Shown here: in pieces, positions 52,948 to 61,292 of the stretch | How the letters are laid out: each line of letters starts with the position of its first letter | Numbering within the stretch: the stretch's first letter is position 1 | Source of the DNA: Chryseobacterium scophthalmum | GTDB lineage: Bacteria; Bacteroidota; Bacteroidia; Flavobacteriales; Weeksellaceae | Direction: 5' to 3' | Assembly: GCF_900143185.1 (NCBI RefSeq) | Contig: NZ_FSRQ01000001.1 | Coordinates: forward strand, 2,108,001-2,172,000 | Length of the DNA stretch: 64,000 bases | Notes under the pieces: generated by a model | What the model saw: the letters and a program-made list of their open reading frames with translations, nothing else | Told to the model about the DNA's origin: nothing | Databases searched by the model: none | Made by a program: the position numbers and the translations under genes

Positions 52948-52955
52948 TATTTTTG
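52948..52955 (+). promoter_or_regulatory. nifU promoter -7 box (TATTTTTG)
   Basis: An exact TAnnTTTG match, 22 nt before the ATG at 52978. Confidence 0.6.
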
Positions 52956-52977
52956 TACTCTCAAATTTAACGAAAAA

Positions 52978-53856
52978 ATGCGTACGATACTTATAGAACC
53001 TACCGAAAACCCAAAAGTGATGAAATTTGTAGCTGATTACAACTTGATTCCGGGGTCTTTAGAGTTGGACAGAGATTCAGATATATCAGAAATTCCTTTG
53101 GCACAAGAGCTTTTTAATTATCCTTTTGTTGAAAGAGTTTTCATCACTGCTAATTTTGTAGCAGTTGCAAAACAAGATACTGTAGAATGGGAACATGTTG
53201 CAGAAAGTCTGAAAAATGTAATTGAAGACGAGCTTTTGGCCAACCCGAGAATTTATCTTCAGAAGAAAAAAGAGATGTTTCAGATTTATGCTGAGATGAC
53301 TCCGAACCCTAATGCAATGAAATTTGTTTCAAGCAAAATGCTGATGGATGGTTTTGTGGAAGTAAAATCAAGAAAAGAAGCTGAAGGAGTTCCTTTAGCA
53401 CAAGCGATTTTTACTGAATTTGATTTTGCTCAGGAAGTCTTTATTTCAGACAATTTCGTAGCTGTTACCAGAGATAATTCTGTGGAATGGCATCAAGTAA
53501 TGATGGCTGTTCGTGGCTATATTGCAGAATATCTTCAAAGCGGAGGTGAAATTTCTAATATTGAATCTCAAAGACACGAAAATCCTGTAGAAAAGATCAT
53601 CAACAGAGAGTATACTGATGACGAGCAGAAAATTTCAGATATTTTAAATGAATACGTCGCTCCTGCCGTAGAAAACGACGGTGGAAAAATTTCTTTGATG
53701 GAATACGACGCTGCAAACAAAACGGCAAAGATGTTGCTACAAGGTGCTTGTTCAGGATGCCCAAGTTCAACCGCAACATTAAAAGGAGGAATTGAAAATA
53801 TTTTAAAACAATTCGTTCCTGAGTTAGTTGAACACGTAGAAGCTGTAAACGGATAA
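52978..53856 (+). CDS. NifU family iron-sulfur scaffold with duplicated N-domain
   Basis: A 292-residue Fe-S cluster carrier. Two similar Nfu N-terminal domains lie in tandem (about residues 1-95 and 100-195; compare NPKVMKFVADY with NPNAMKFVSSK and VEWEHVAE with VEWHQVMM). The C-terminal NifU domain (about 215-290) carries the cluster-binding CxxC in GACSGCPSS. It should deliver [4Fe-4S] clusters to client enzymes. Ferrochelatase follows after 70 nt. Confidence 0.93.
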   Translation: MRTILIEPTENPKVMKFVADYNLIPGSLELDRDSDISEIPLAQELFNYPFVERVFITANFVAVAKQDTVEWEHVAESLKNVIEDELLANPRIYLQKKKEMFQIYAEMTPNPNAMKFVSSKMLMDGFVEVKSRKEAEGVPLAQAIFTEFDFAQEVFISDNFVAVTRDNSVEWHQVMMAVRGYIAEYLQSGGEISNIESQRHENPVEKIINREYTDDEQKISDILNEYVAPAVENDGGKISLMEYDAANKTAKMLLQGACSGCPSSTATLKGGIENILKQFVPELVEHVEAVNG

Positions 53857-53863
53857 AAATATT

Positions 53864-53918
53864 AGTAGTGAGTAATGTGCAATCAGCAATGCATTACTCA
53901 TTACCAATTACTCATTAC
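53864..53918. repeat. ATTACTCATTAC repeat in the nifU-hemH gap
   Basis: ATTACTCATTAC occurs twice 14 bp apart (53893-53904 and 53907-53918). GTGAGTAATG at 53868-53877 is the inverted partner. It ends 8 bp before the hemH ATG and would lie in a shared mRNA. Confidence 0.7.
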
Positions 53919-53926
53919 TTATATTT

Positions 53927-54949
53927 ATGAAAGGAATATTATTAGTCAATCTCGGTTCACCAAGATCAACGTCTGTACCCGATGTAAGAGAATATCTTGA
54001 TGAGTTTTTGATGGACGAAAAGGTAATTGATTACCGATGGTTTTTCCGTGCACTTTTGGTGCAGGGAATTATTTTAAATACAAGACCCGCAAAATCTGCA
54101 GAAGCCTACAAAACGGTTTGGACAGATGAAGGCTCTCCATTGATTGTGATCACTCAGAGAATTCAGAAAAAACTTCAAAAGCTGGTTGATGTTCCGGTAG
54201 AAATCGGGATGCGATATGCACAACCAAGTATTGAAGCTGGAATTCAAAAATTAGTTGATCAGGGAGTTTCGGAAATTGTCCTTTTCCCTTTGTATCCGCA
54301 ATATGCGATGAGTACAACAGAAACGGTGATTGAAAAAGCAGAGGAAGTAAGAAAAAAGAAATTCCCCGGAATTAAAATCAATTACATTCAACCTTTTTAC
54401 AATAGAGAGATCTACATCGACTGTCTTGCAGAAAGCATCAGAGAAAAACTTCCTGAAAATTTTGACGCATTACAGTTTTCTTATCACGGAGTTCCGGAAA
54501 GACATATTTATAAGACCGACCCTACCAATACGTGCAATTTGAACGACTGTTGTTCCAGAGAAAACAATCCAAGTCATCAGTTTTGTTATCGCCATCAATG
54601 TTTTGATGTGACCAATTCTGTGATTAAAAAATTAGGTTTACCGAAAGAAAAAGTGATGGTTACTTTCCAGTCAAGATTAGGAAAAGACAAGTGGATGGAG
54701 CCTTATACTGATGAAACTTTAGAAACAATCGGTAAAAAAGGAATTAAAAACCTTGCTATTGTTTGTCCGGCTTTCGTTTCTGACTGTCTTGAAACTTTGG
54801 AAGAAATTTCTGTAGAAGGAAAACATCAGTTTGAGCATGGTGGTGGTGAAAATTTCCATTACATTCCTTGTCTGAATGATGAAGACCGATGGATCGATGT
54901 GGTAAAAATACTGTGCGAAGAAAAGCTTAATGAGTTTTATTTAGTTTAA
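53927..54949 (+). CDS. hemH: Ferrochelatase
   Basis: Inserts iron into protoporphyrin IX, the last haem step. The 340 residues begin ILLVNLGSPRS. The catalytic His is in FSYHGVPERHIYK and the acidic partner region is ECL-like CLETLEEI near residue 290. A Cys-rich insert (LNDCCSREN ... FCYRHQCF) follows the active site, as in many Bacteroidota enzymes. No own promoter is seen, so it probably shares the nifU transcript. Confidence 0.96.
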   Translation: MKGILLVNLGSPRSTSVPDVREYLDEFLMDEKVIDYRWFFRALLVQGIILNTRPAKSAEAYKTVWTDEGSPLIVITQRIQKKLQKLVDVPVEIGMRYAQPSIEAGIQKLVDQGVSEIVLFPLYPQYAMSTTETVIEKAEEVRKKKFPGIKINYIQPFYNREIYIDCLAESIREKLPENFDALQFSYHGVPERHIYKTDPTNTCNLNDCCSRENNPSHQFCYRHQCFDVTNSVIKKLGLPKEKVMVTFQSRLGKDKWMEPYTDETLETIGKKGIKNLAIVCPAFVSDCLETLEEISVEGKHQFEHGGGENFHYIPCLNDEDRWIDVVKILCEEKLNEFYLV

Positions 54950-54973
54950 ATCTTATTTTTAAAATATATAGAG

Positions 54974-55003
54974 GACATTTGAGAAATCAGATGTCTTTTT
55001 TTT
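54974..55003 (+). terminator. Terminator of hemH
   Basis: GACATTTGA pairs with TCAGATGTC (one G-U wobble), followed by eight T. Confidence 0.8.
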
Positions 55004-55094
55004 ATTTATTTTCAACAATACCCCCTAAAAAAACAATCAAAATAAAATAAAAATATATTTTTTAAAAATAATTACAATTTTAACAGGGGTTGGT

Positions 55095-55124
55095 TTTGTA
55101 TTTTAATATTTTTTCATACTTTTA
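55095..55124 (+). promoter_or_regulatory. Toxin-antitoxin promoter (-33 TTTG, -7 TACTTTTA)
   Basis: TTTG at 55095-55098 and TACTTTTA at 55117-55124 are 18 bp apart; the -7 box has one mismatch. It lies about 40 nt before the antitoxin ATG. Confidence 0.45.
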
Positions 55125-55126
55125 CT

Positions 55127-55140
55127 CTATCAAAAGATAG
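55127..55140. promoter_or_regulatory. Palindrome CTATC-AAAA-GATAG, possible operator
   Basis: A perfect 5-bp dyad right at the predicted transcription start of the toxin-antitoxin pair. That is the usual place for antitoxin autoregulation. Confidence 0.4.
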
Positions 55141-55164
55141 GGTTACTTAAAATTTTTACAAATA

Positions 55165-55392
55165 ATGAACACAAGTTTAGAAATATTAAAAAAGAAGATT
55201 GAAAATTTCACTCCGGAACTTGCAGAAGCATTCATTAAGATCGTTGATAATTTAGATACCGCTGTAAGATCTAGTATTCAACAATTTCAGTTGGATGAGG
55301 TCTCTAGCAGAATTGAATTTCACACAGAGAACCCAGCAACAAAACTTGATTTCTTTGAGAACATTTCTGAATTAGAAAAAAACTGTGCATAA
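55165..55392 (+). CDS. Putative antitoxin
   Basis: A 75-residue, acidic, mostly helical protein that I do not recognise by sequence. It is called an antitoxin from context: it directly precedes, and overlaps by one base, a RelE/ParE-type toxin gene. A small palindrome lies at its promoter. No standard DNA-binding motif is clear, so repression may require the complex. Confidence 0.65.
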   Translation: MNTSLEILKKKIENFTPELAEAFIKIVDNLDTAVRSSIQQFQLDEVSSRIEFHTENPATKLDFFENISELEKNCA

Positions 55393-55658
55393 TGAAAGTT
55401 TTACTGTCATCAATTGCAAAAAATGACATTAGAATGTTGATGCGGGTTTTCAATGCGGAAGAGCAAAATAAAGACAAAGATTTCCTGAATGATTTAAAAG
55501 AATCGATCAATACAATTTTGAGCGATTACCAAAAATTAGATATAAAAAACAGAGAACTTCAGGTTTATAAAACGGAAAATTTCCCTGTACAGATTTATTA
55601 TTTATTTGAAGACAACGACAGTCTTTTTATAACGGCAGTTTTTAAGGAAAGCAATTAA
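55392..55658 (+). CDS. RelE/ParE-like toxin
   Basis: An 88-residue protein with the small RelE/ParE layout. An N-terminal strand MKVLLSSIAKNDI leads into a helical hairpin, then strands ENFPVQIYYLFEDNDSLFITAVF, where toxins of this family have an Arg/Tyr-ended sheet. It could be an mRNA interferase or a gyrase poison; the motifs cannot tell. The ATG overlaps the antitoxin stop codon. Confidence 0.75.
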   Translation: MKVLLSSIAKNDIRMLMRVFNAEEQNKDKDFLNDLKESINTILSDYQKLDIKNRELQVYKTENFPVQIYYLFEDNDSLFITAVFKESN

Positions 55659-55750
55659 GAATGCCTTTAGTATAGAACTTTTTTGACATTATTATATAGT
55701 TTAATTTTTCTGTTGATGTCTTCTCTTAAGGCATTAAACACTTTCAACAG

Positions 55751-55785
55751 AACCTTCCGAATGTGCAAGTTTGGAAGGTTTTGTA
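55751..55785 (+). terminator. Terminator after the toxin-antitoxin pair
   Basis: AACCTTCC and GGAAGGTT form an 8-bp stem around 14 nt, followed by TTTTGTATTTT. Confidence 0.6.
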
Positions 55786-55829
55786 TTTTAAATTATAATC
55801 TAAATTTCAGAAAGTAAATACATACAATA

Positions 55830-57041
55830 TTACCTTACCGGTGTTCTGAATTCTCCGTATCCAGCCAAACCATCATAATTTCTACCGAAAGGTTTGTAAT
55901 ATAAAAATGCCTGATAAAGATTTTCCGTCTGCCAGAAATTACCGTTAATTTCACCTAAATTTAAAGAACCATTCGCTTCTTTTGTCGCTAAAATATAATT
56001 GTAAAAACCTTGCTTCATATAAATTTTAGCAACATATTTCTTAGCGGCTTCATCGTAATGCATTTGAAATTCTTTGGTCGCTTTAAAATCATTAAACCCT
56101 CCCACAACATAGAGTTCTTTATCCATCAAATCAGAATCTAAAGAAAAATGCACCCAAGCATAATCAGCTTCACGAGCCGCATCTCTTTCTAATCCCAAAT
56201 CATTTCTTCTGTAATACCAAGCTCCGTTTACATCCGGTTGATATTGGTAATTTAAAGGATACGCCCAAACCGGATGAAGATACGTTTGGTTAACTCCGTC
56301 AACAATTCCAGTTTCACGAACCATATCTGCTGCAAGTTTCATGTTTTTATTATCAAAATAATAAAACTCGTTATTTCCGGGAAAAGCAAGACCCAACTGT
56401 TGAAAAAGTAATTGATTTCCCATCGTTGCGCTTGGTTTCTGATTCGTAATCTTCATATTCGGGTTGTTATTCTGCATCACGGTAAGTGTCATTGAATTTA
56501 CATTCGAAGTAAGATCTCCGGCTTTTGAAACAGCCTGTACTTCTACCCTTTGGTTGATATTTGGATTTTTAGCGTCTGCAATTCTTGAAATATTCAGTGC
56601 TAAATTTACATTTTCTTCAACAATAGAAAACCTCCTTTTGAAAAGCGGCTGATCTACCGAACTTTTGTAAACAATCAATTCAAAATTTCCTGAGATTTTT
56701 GGCTGCATTTTCTCATTCGGAAACTTTAAAGTATAATGAGTATAAGCCTGAAGCGTATTAAAAGAATACTGAAACTGATCCAGCAAAGCATTCATCGAAC
56801 CATTGGCAATTTCACTAAAAAAAAGATTGTCATCTTCCCAGTTTCTGTCGAAATGTTTGATGGTGTAACGGTACAATTCACTTGAATTGGTTAAATCGTC
56901 AAAACTCAATACCAATTGCTGATTCATCGTGATAACCGGCGTTTCGTCATTGGTCTGAGGATTAAACAACTGAATACTTTGAATGTTCTGCCCGAAAGCC
57001 AGCGAACCTAAACTGAGTAAAAATATCTGCAACGTTTTCAT
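55830..57041 (-). CDS. Type IX secretion system plug protein (DUF5103)
   Basis: A 403-residue periplasmic/outer-membrane protein of the DUF5103 family, identified in Flavobacterium as the protein that plugs the SprA translocon. The signal peptide ends SLAFGQ (about residue 18). Conserved stretches include LYRYTIKHFDRNW, HYTLKFPNEKMQPKISGNFEL, YVVGGFNDF and the end RNYDGLAGYGEFRTPVR. It fits with the two T9SS cargo proteins encoded in this window. Divergent from the metallo-hydrolase gene by 61 bp. Confidence 0.9.
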   Translation of the reverse strand: MKTLQIFLLSLGSLAFGQNIQSIQLFNPQTNDETPVITMNQQLVLSFDDLTNSSELYRYTIKHFDRNWEDDNLFFSEIANGSMNALLDQFQYSFNTLQAYTHYTLKFPNEKMQPKISGNFELIVYKSSVDQPLFKRRFSIVEENVNLALNISRIADAKNPNINQRVEVQAVSKAGDLTSNVNSMTLTVMQNNNPNMKITNQKPSATMGNQLLFQQLGLAFPGNNEFYYFDNKNMKLAADMVRETGIVDGVNQTYLHPVWAYPLNYQYQPDVNGAWYYRRNDLGLERDAAREADYAWVHFSLDSDLMDKELYVVGGFNDFKATKEFQMHYDEAAKKYVAKIYMKQGFYNYILATKEANGSLNLGEINGNFWQTENLYQAFLYYKPFGRNYDGLAGYGEFRTPVR

Positions 57042-57075
57042 TATGACGAAGATAACGAATCTCTAAAGAATATTG

Positions 57076-57083
57076 TATTTTTG
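57076..57083 (+). promoter_or_regulatory. Metallo-hydrolase promoter -7 box (TATTTTTG)
   Basis: An exact TAnnTTTG match, 19 nt before the ATG at 57103. Confidence 0.6.
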
Positions 57084-57102
57084 ATAAAAAAATATTCAGA
57101 AT

Positions 57103-57741
57103 ATGTTTCAAATACAGGCCTTCGTGTTCAATTTTGCAAGTGAAAATACTTATGTTCTTTTTAATGAAAATAAAAACGCCTGGTTGATCGATCCGGGAAA
57201 TATGAATGAGCAGGAAACCAAAGCTATCAAAAGTTTCATTACAGAAAATGGATTGAAGATTGAAAAAATCATATTGACTCACGCTCATATTGACCATGTT
57301 TTGGGTCTCCAATGGGCTTTTGATACGTTTAAAATACCTGTAACGATGCATCAGGAAGATCAGGAAGTTTTAGATATGCTTCAGGCAAGCGGAGCAAGGT
57401 TTGGCTTTCAGATTCCTGCAGTAAAAGTTGATACCGAATACATCAATGAAGGTGATGAACTGGATTTTGATGGAGAAAAATTTAAAATCTATCATGTTCC
57501 GGGACATTCTCCGGGAAGCGTGGTTTATCATAATGAAACTCAAAAATTTATGATTTCCGGTGATGTTTTGTTTGAAGGAAGCATCGGAAGAACAGATCTG
57601 TACAAAGGAAATTATGATCAATTAATTGATGGAATTAAAACCAAACTTTTTGTTTTGGATGATGAAACGCAGGTTTTTTCAGGTCACGGAAACCCTACAA
57701 CAATTGGTTTTGAGAAACAGTATAATCCATTTTTGAGATAA
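57103..57741 (+). CDS. MBL-fold metallo-hydrolase (glyoxalase II-like)
   Basis: A 212-residue metallo-beta-lactamase-fold enzyme. The metal motif THAHIDHVLG (about residues 59-68) is followed by HVPGHSPGS, SGDVLFEGSIGRTDL and the final GHGNPTTIGFEKQYNPF, the pattern of the YcbL/glyoxalase II group. No signal peptide. The substrate is not determined by motifs; a thioester or related hydrolase is likely. The next gene starts one base after its stop. Confidence 0.92.
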   Translation: MFQIQAFVFNFASENTYVLFNENKNAWLIDPGNMNEQETKAIKSFITENGLKIEKIILTHAHIDHVLGLQWAFDTFKIPVTMHQEDQEVLDMLQASGARFGFQIPAVKVDTEYINEGDELDFDGEKFKIYHVPGHSPGSVVYHNETQKFMISGDVLFEGSIGRTDLYKGNYDQLIDGIKTKLFVLDDETQVFSGHGNPTTIGFEKQYNPFLR

Positions 57742-57742
57742 A

Positions 57743-58576
57743 ATGACATCAAAAAAAATATATTACTTACTTTTTCTCTTTGTTTTTTTGATAACAAGAG
57801 TAAATGCACAATTTGTAGGATATTACAAAATGGATGACGAAGGTTTAGACATACCAACTTATTCGTTATTTATATTACCTGACAACAAATTTTATTTTTT
57901 CAAATATGGCAGCTGGAAAAATGGAAAATGGAATGAAATTGATAAGGAAAATATAGAATTAATTGAGATTAAATCTGAAATTCCTCCTATTGAGGTTTAT
58001 GGAAAATCTGATGAAAATAAAAAGGAAACAACTACCATCAACCTATTTGGTTATTTAAACGGACCTCTTAAAACTTATGCTTTCATAAACTTTTCAAAAG
58101 ATACTATTTCTCCGAAAAAATTTCAGCCCGTTTTTAACGTTGATGAAAAATTGAGAGAAAATAAATATGTAATTACGAAAAAAAATGATGAGTCTAACTG
58201 GCTTACATTTAGCATTCCCGCCAATAAAAATAAAGTAAAATATGAAATCAGCTATCCTTTTGATGCTATAAATTATACATTTCCAATGGATAAAAAGTAT
58301 AATTATTACTATATCATCGAAAATATAGATTCTATTTTACAACCTGTGACCTTAACACTTACAAAACAAAGTAAAGACTATTATATTGGTGTTGATAGAT
58401 ATATAAAACAGAAAGAATTGACGGCAGCTGAAACACTGAAAAAAATTCAAGATGCCAAAATATCGGTCGAGAATGAAAGTTACAAGAAGAATTTCGGAAC
58501 CAAAATCCCCTACAAATCTGTAGAAAAAACCTTTATAAGTGAAACTTCAATTCTTGATTCACCAAGTGGAAAATAG
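57743..58576 (+). CDS. Exported hypothetical protein
   Basis: A 277-residue protein with a signal peptide ending RVNAQ (about residue 23). The mature part is Lys/Tyr-rich and has a repeated short strand pattern (KFYFFKYGSWKNGKWNEI). No known domain was recognised. It starts one base after the metallo-hydrolase stop, so the two are translationally coupled. Probably periplasmic. Confidence 0.72.
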   Translation: MTSKKIYYLLFLFVFLITRVNAQFVGYYKMDDEGLDIPTYSLFILPDNKFYFFKYGSWKNGKWNEIDKENIELIEIKSEIPPIEVYGKSDENKKETTTINLFGYLNGPLKTYAFINFSKDTISPKKFQPVFNVDEKLRENKYVITKKNDESNWLTFSIPANKNKVKYEISYPFDAINYTFPMDKKYNYYYIIENIDSILQPVTLTLTKQSKDYYIGVDRYIKQKELTAAETLKKIQDAKISVENESYKKNFGTKIPYKSVEKTFISETSILDSPSGK

Positions 58577-58611
58577 ATAATCACAAGATTTTTTTTAACA
58601 GATTAAAAAAA

Positions 58612-58646
58612 AATAAAACCGCCAGAAACTCTCTGACGGTTTTATT
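58612..58646. terminator. Bidirectional terminator
   Basis: AATAAAACCGCCAGA faces TCTGACGGTTTTATT (one mismatch), between the convergent exported protein and TonB-receptor genes. Confidence 0.75.
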
Positions 58647-58664
58647 GTTTATGAAGAAACTAAT

Positions 58665-61103
58665 TTAAAAGTCTAAAGTAATCGAAGCTCTTACAGCTGC
58701 CCCCATAATCGGTCTTGCCATAATCGTTCCGTCTCCCGATGGAGATCCTGCTCTTGGGTCACCTTCTGTAATTCCGATAGTGTTGAAGATATTTGTTCCG
58801 TCAACCGCAAATCTGATTTTTCCAAGCTGATAAGAAGTTCCCGCTCCTACTTCTGAAAACGATGGCAATGTTTGCGCATTTTTCTCATCCTGGAAACGTT
58901 TTCCGTAATAATTTACACTTGCATACGCTCTCCATTGCTTTGTAATATTCACAGCCGGAGCAATATTAAAGTAAAACTTAGGCATTCTTCTTACCGTGTT
59001 GTCATCATAATTAAATGTTGTTCCATCTGCATTGTTTCCTACAAAATCTTTGTATTTCGGATTTTGAATGGTTCCGTTAAAAGTTACTTCCAATAAATTA
59101 TTAAATAATCTCGCATAACCTTCTAATTCCACCCCAAAATTGGTGGTGTTGGCAAATTTATTTTCTGAAGTTCCATCAGAGAAAACATCGGTAAATGATA
59201 GGTTTTTCAACGTAGAATAGAACGGAATCACCGCAATATCAAACGTTCTTGAGTAATATTTATATCCAACTTCCAACTGATTGGTCGTTACTGGTTTTAT
59301 CGCTGAAAGATCCGTCATATTATTGTAATACGCTTCTTCATTCGGAGATCTGAAACCATTAGAAAAACGAGCATACACCGCATTTTCTGAATTAATTTTA
59401 TAATTTAAAGCCGTTGTAAAAGAAACTCTGTTGACATCATAATTCCAATAGGTGAATTTATTTCCCAAAACGGACATGTTATCATCTGCAGTGGTCGTTA
59501 AGAAACTATGCGTTCCGTCTGTCGTTAAACCTGAATTATTTAAATTTCCTGAAGTGGTGTTTACGCCATAACCTTTGTAGAAATCACGACTGTAACGAAT
59601 TCCTCCGTTGAAACTTAATTGATCAGTGATATTGTAATCTAAGTTCGCATATAGATCATTCAAACTTCCCTGAACCTGAGAATCCCTCAACAGGAAAGAC
59701 ATTTCTGTAACTCCATTGTATGTTTTAGAATAACCTGTACTGTTCGGCGTAAGTGAAGTATCAACTAAATTTAACAACTCAGGATTATCGGAAGCAGTTG
59801 CTAAAATATTGCTCCAGTTCCAATTTTGATGAGATTTCCAGTTAGATTTATAGAAACCTGCCGTTACATTTCCTTTATCAAATTTATAACTGAACTGTAA
59901 GTCGTTTACAAAATTATTCATCTGCTTATCGATCGCCCAGAAACCTAATTTCTGAACAAAAGCCGGACTCATAACTGCACCAGAACTTACGGAAGAATAT
60001 TGGAAATTATTTCCCGTAATTCCATAACTTCTTGCAAAATCTGCAGCTGAAGTTGGTCCTCCTGAAGGGAAAATTCCGGTATAATTCATATTGATATTGG
60101 TGTATCTTGTCTTATTTAAAACAGAGAAATTCCCACCCAGATCATATTTAAATTCAGCTCCCAAAACATCAACTTTCGGATGAATTCCGTCTTCTAAATT
60201 TCTGCTGAAAAATCCTCCACCCGCTTGTGGAATATTTAACTGACTGATATTTCTGTAGCTGTACGTTCCATAATTGGCATCAAAACCAGCAAATTCTTTC
60301 AGATCATTTCCATTTTGCACCAAAGGAATTGGAAGATAGAAAGTATTTCTGTCGTCTAATTTTTTGTAATACACTTTTGCATATCCTTTGTCGAAAACAT
60401 ATTTCAGATTCATTCTGATTTGTCCGCCCTGATTAGCCTTAAAACCAGTTTTTCTGATTCCGTCATCTGTTCTGTAAAAACCTCCTACATTAAAAAACAA
60501 TTTATCCTGAACCAAAGCTCCGCCAACATTCACATCCGTACGCATCAATCCGTAAGTACTGGTTTCCAGTTTTGCAGTTCCTTTGAAATCATTTCCACCT
60601 TCTTTGGTAATAAAGTTAATCAAACCTCCTGGAGAATTGGTCGCAAAAATAGATCCTGAACCTCCTCTCAAAGCTTCCAATCTACTTACAGAATTATCTA
60701 CACGGAAAAAATTATCAGCATTTGCAAACTGTAAGGCTCCATCTTCAAAAACCGGAAGACCATCTTCCTGAACCTGCACAAATTCATATGCTCCAGCTGA
60801 CGGAATTCCTCTTGCAAAAAGATTATTTCCTACTTCACCACCCGAAGTTTCAACGGCAAAACCAGGAACTCTTTGCAACAAAGCTGCTGCACTGATCGGG
60901 TTTTGCTTCTGAATTTCCTTTGCACTGAACGTAGAAATTGCAGTACTGGATTCTATTTTCTTTTTAGGATTTGAGTTTCCCGTTATTACCACCTGATCAA
61001 TAGATGCAGTTCTTGTAGAATCCTGTGGAGTTTCCTGAGCATACGTATTATTGAAATAAAGCGTAGCAATTCCGGCAAGCAAAAAAATTGATTTGTTTTT
61101 CAT
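58665..61103 (-). CDS. TonB-dependent receptor, siderophore type
   Basis: An 812-residue outer-membrane receptor from the ATG at 61103. Signal peptide ends NTYAQ. There is no carboxypeptidase-like N-domain. A TonB-box-like region (STRTASIDQVVITG) leads into the plug domain (KIESSTAISTFSAKEIQKQNP, VSRLEALRGGSGSIFATNSPGGLINFI). The barrel ends ASITLDF with terminal Phe. Fe(III)-siderophore receptors have this form, but the ligand is unknown. No Fur box was identified upstream. Its product is probably independent of the trehalase operon. Confidence 0.93.
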   Translation of the reverse strand: MKNKSIFLLAGIATLYFNNTYAQETPQDSTRTASIDQVVITGNSNPKKKIESSTAISTFSAKEIQKQNPISAAALLQRVPGFAVETSGGEVGNNLFARGIPSAGAYEFVQVQEDGLPVFEDGALQFANADNFFRVDNSVSRLEALRGGSGSIFATNSPGGLINFITKEGGNDFKGTAKLETSTYGLMRTDVNVGGALVQDKLFFNVGGFYRTDDGIRKTGFKANQGGQIRMNLKYVFDKGYAKVYYKKLDDRNTFYLPIPLVQNGNDLKEFAGFDANYGTYSYRNISQLNIPQAGGGFFSRNLEDGIHPKVDVLGAEFKYDLGGNFSVLNKTRYTNINMNYTGIFPSGGPTSAADFARSYGITGNNFQYSSVSSGAVMSPAFVQKLGFWAIDKQMNNFVNDLQFSYKFDKGNVTAGFYKSNWKSHQNWNWSNILATASDNPELLNLVDTSLTPNSTGYSKTYNGVTEMSFLLRDSQVQGSLNDLYANLDYNITDQLSFNGGIRYSRDFYKGYGVNTTSGNLNNSGLTTDGTHSFLTTTADDNMSVLGNKFTYWNYDVNRVSFTTALNYKINSENAVYARFSNGFRSPNEEAYYNNMTDLSAIKPVTTNQLEVGYKYYSRTFDIAVIPFYSTLKNLSFTDVFSDGTSENKFANTTNFGVELEGYARLFNNLLEVTFNGTIQNPKYKDFVGNNADGTTFNYDDNTVRRMPKFYFNIAPAVNITKQWRAYASVNYYGKRFQDEKNAQTLPSFSEVGAGTSYQLGKIRFAVDGTNIFNTIGITEGDPRAGSPSGDGTIMARPIMGAAVRASITLDF

Positions 61104-61155
61104 AGCCAAATTGTTTTTATATAGTTTGTTTTTAATTTTGTTTTAGTTTTTTTTA

Positions 61156-61292
61156 AAACATTAAGGAGATTTAAGGTTTTAAGTTGAATTAAGGAAAACA
61201 TCAAAGATGTTTCATAAGCGCTTAATTATTCGACAAAGTCAAATCTCTTAATTGTTCTTATCGAAATTCATCATCTTAATTCCTTAATGTTT
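61156..61292. repeat. Inverted repeat AAACATTAAGGA / TCCTTAATGTTT
   Basis: Perfect 12-bp ends at 61156-61167 and 61281-61292, with further TTAAGG and CTTAAT words inside. It spans the gap between the trehalase stop and the TonB-receptor start, and the right arm overlaps the trehalase stop codon. Confidence 0.65.

Noticed and set aside
54530..54610. Cys-rich insert in ferrochelatase as a novel iron-sulfur site
   Set aside because: Similar Cys-rich inserts are common in Bacteroidota ferrochelatases, so it is not unusual.
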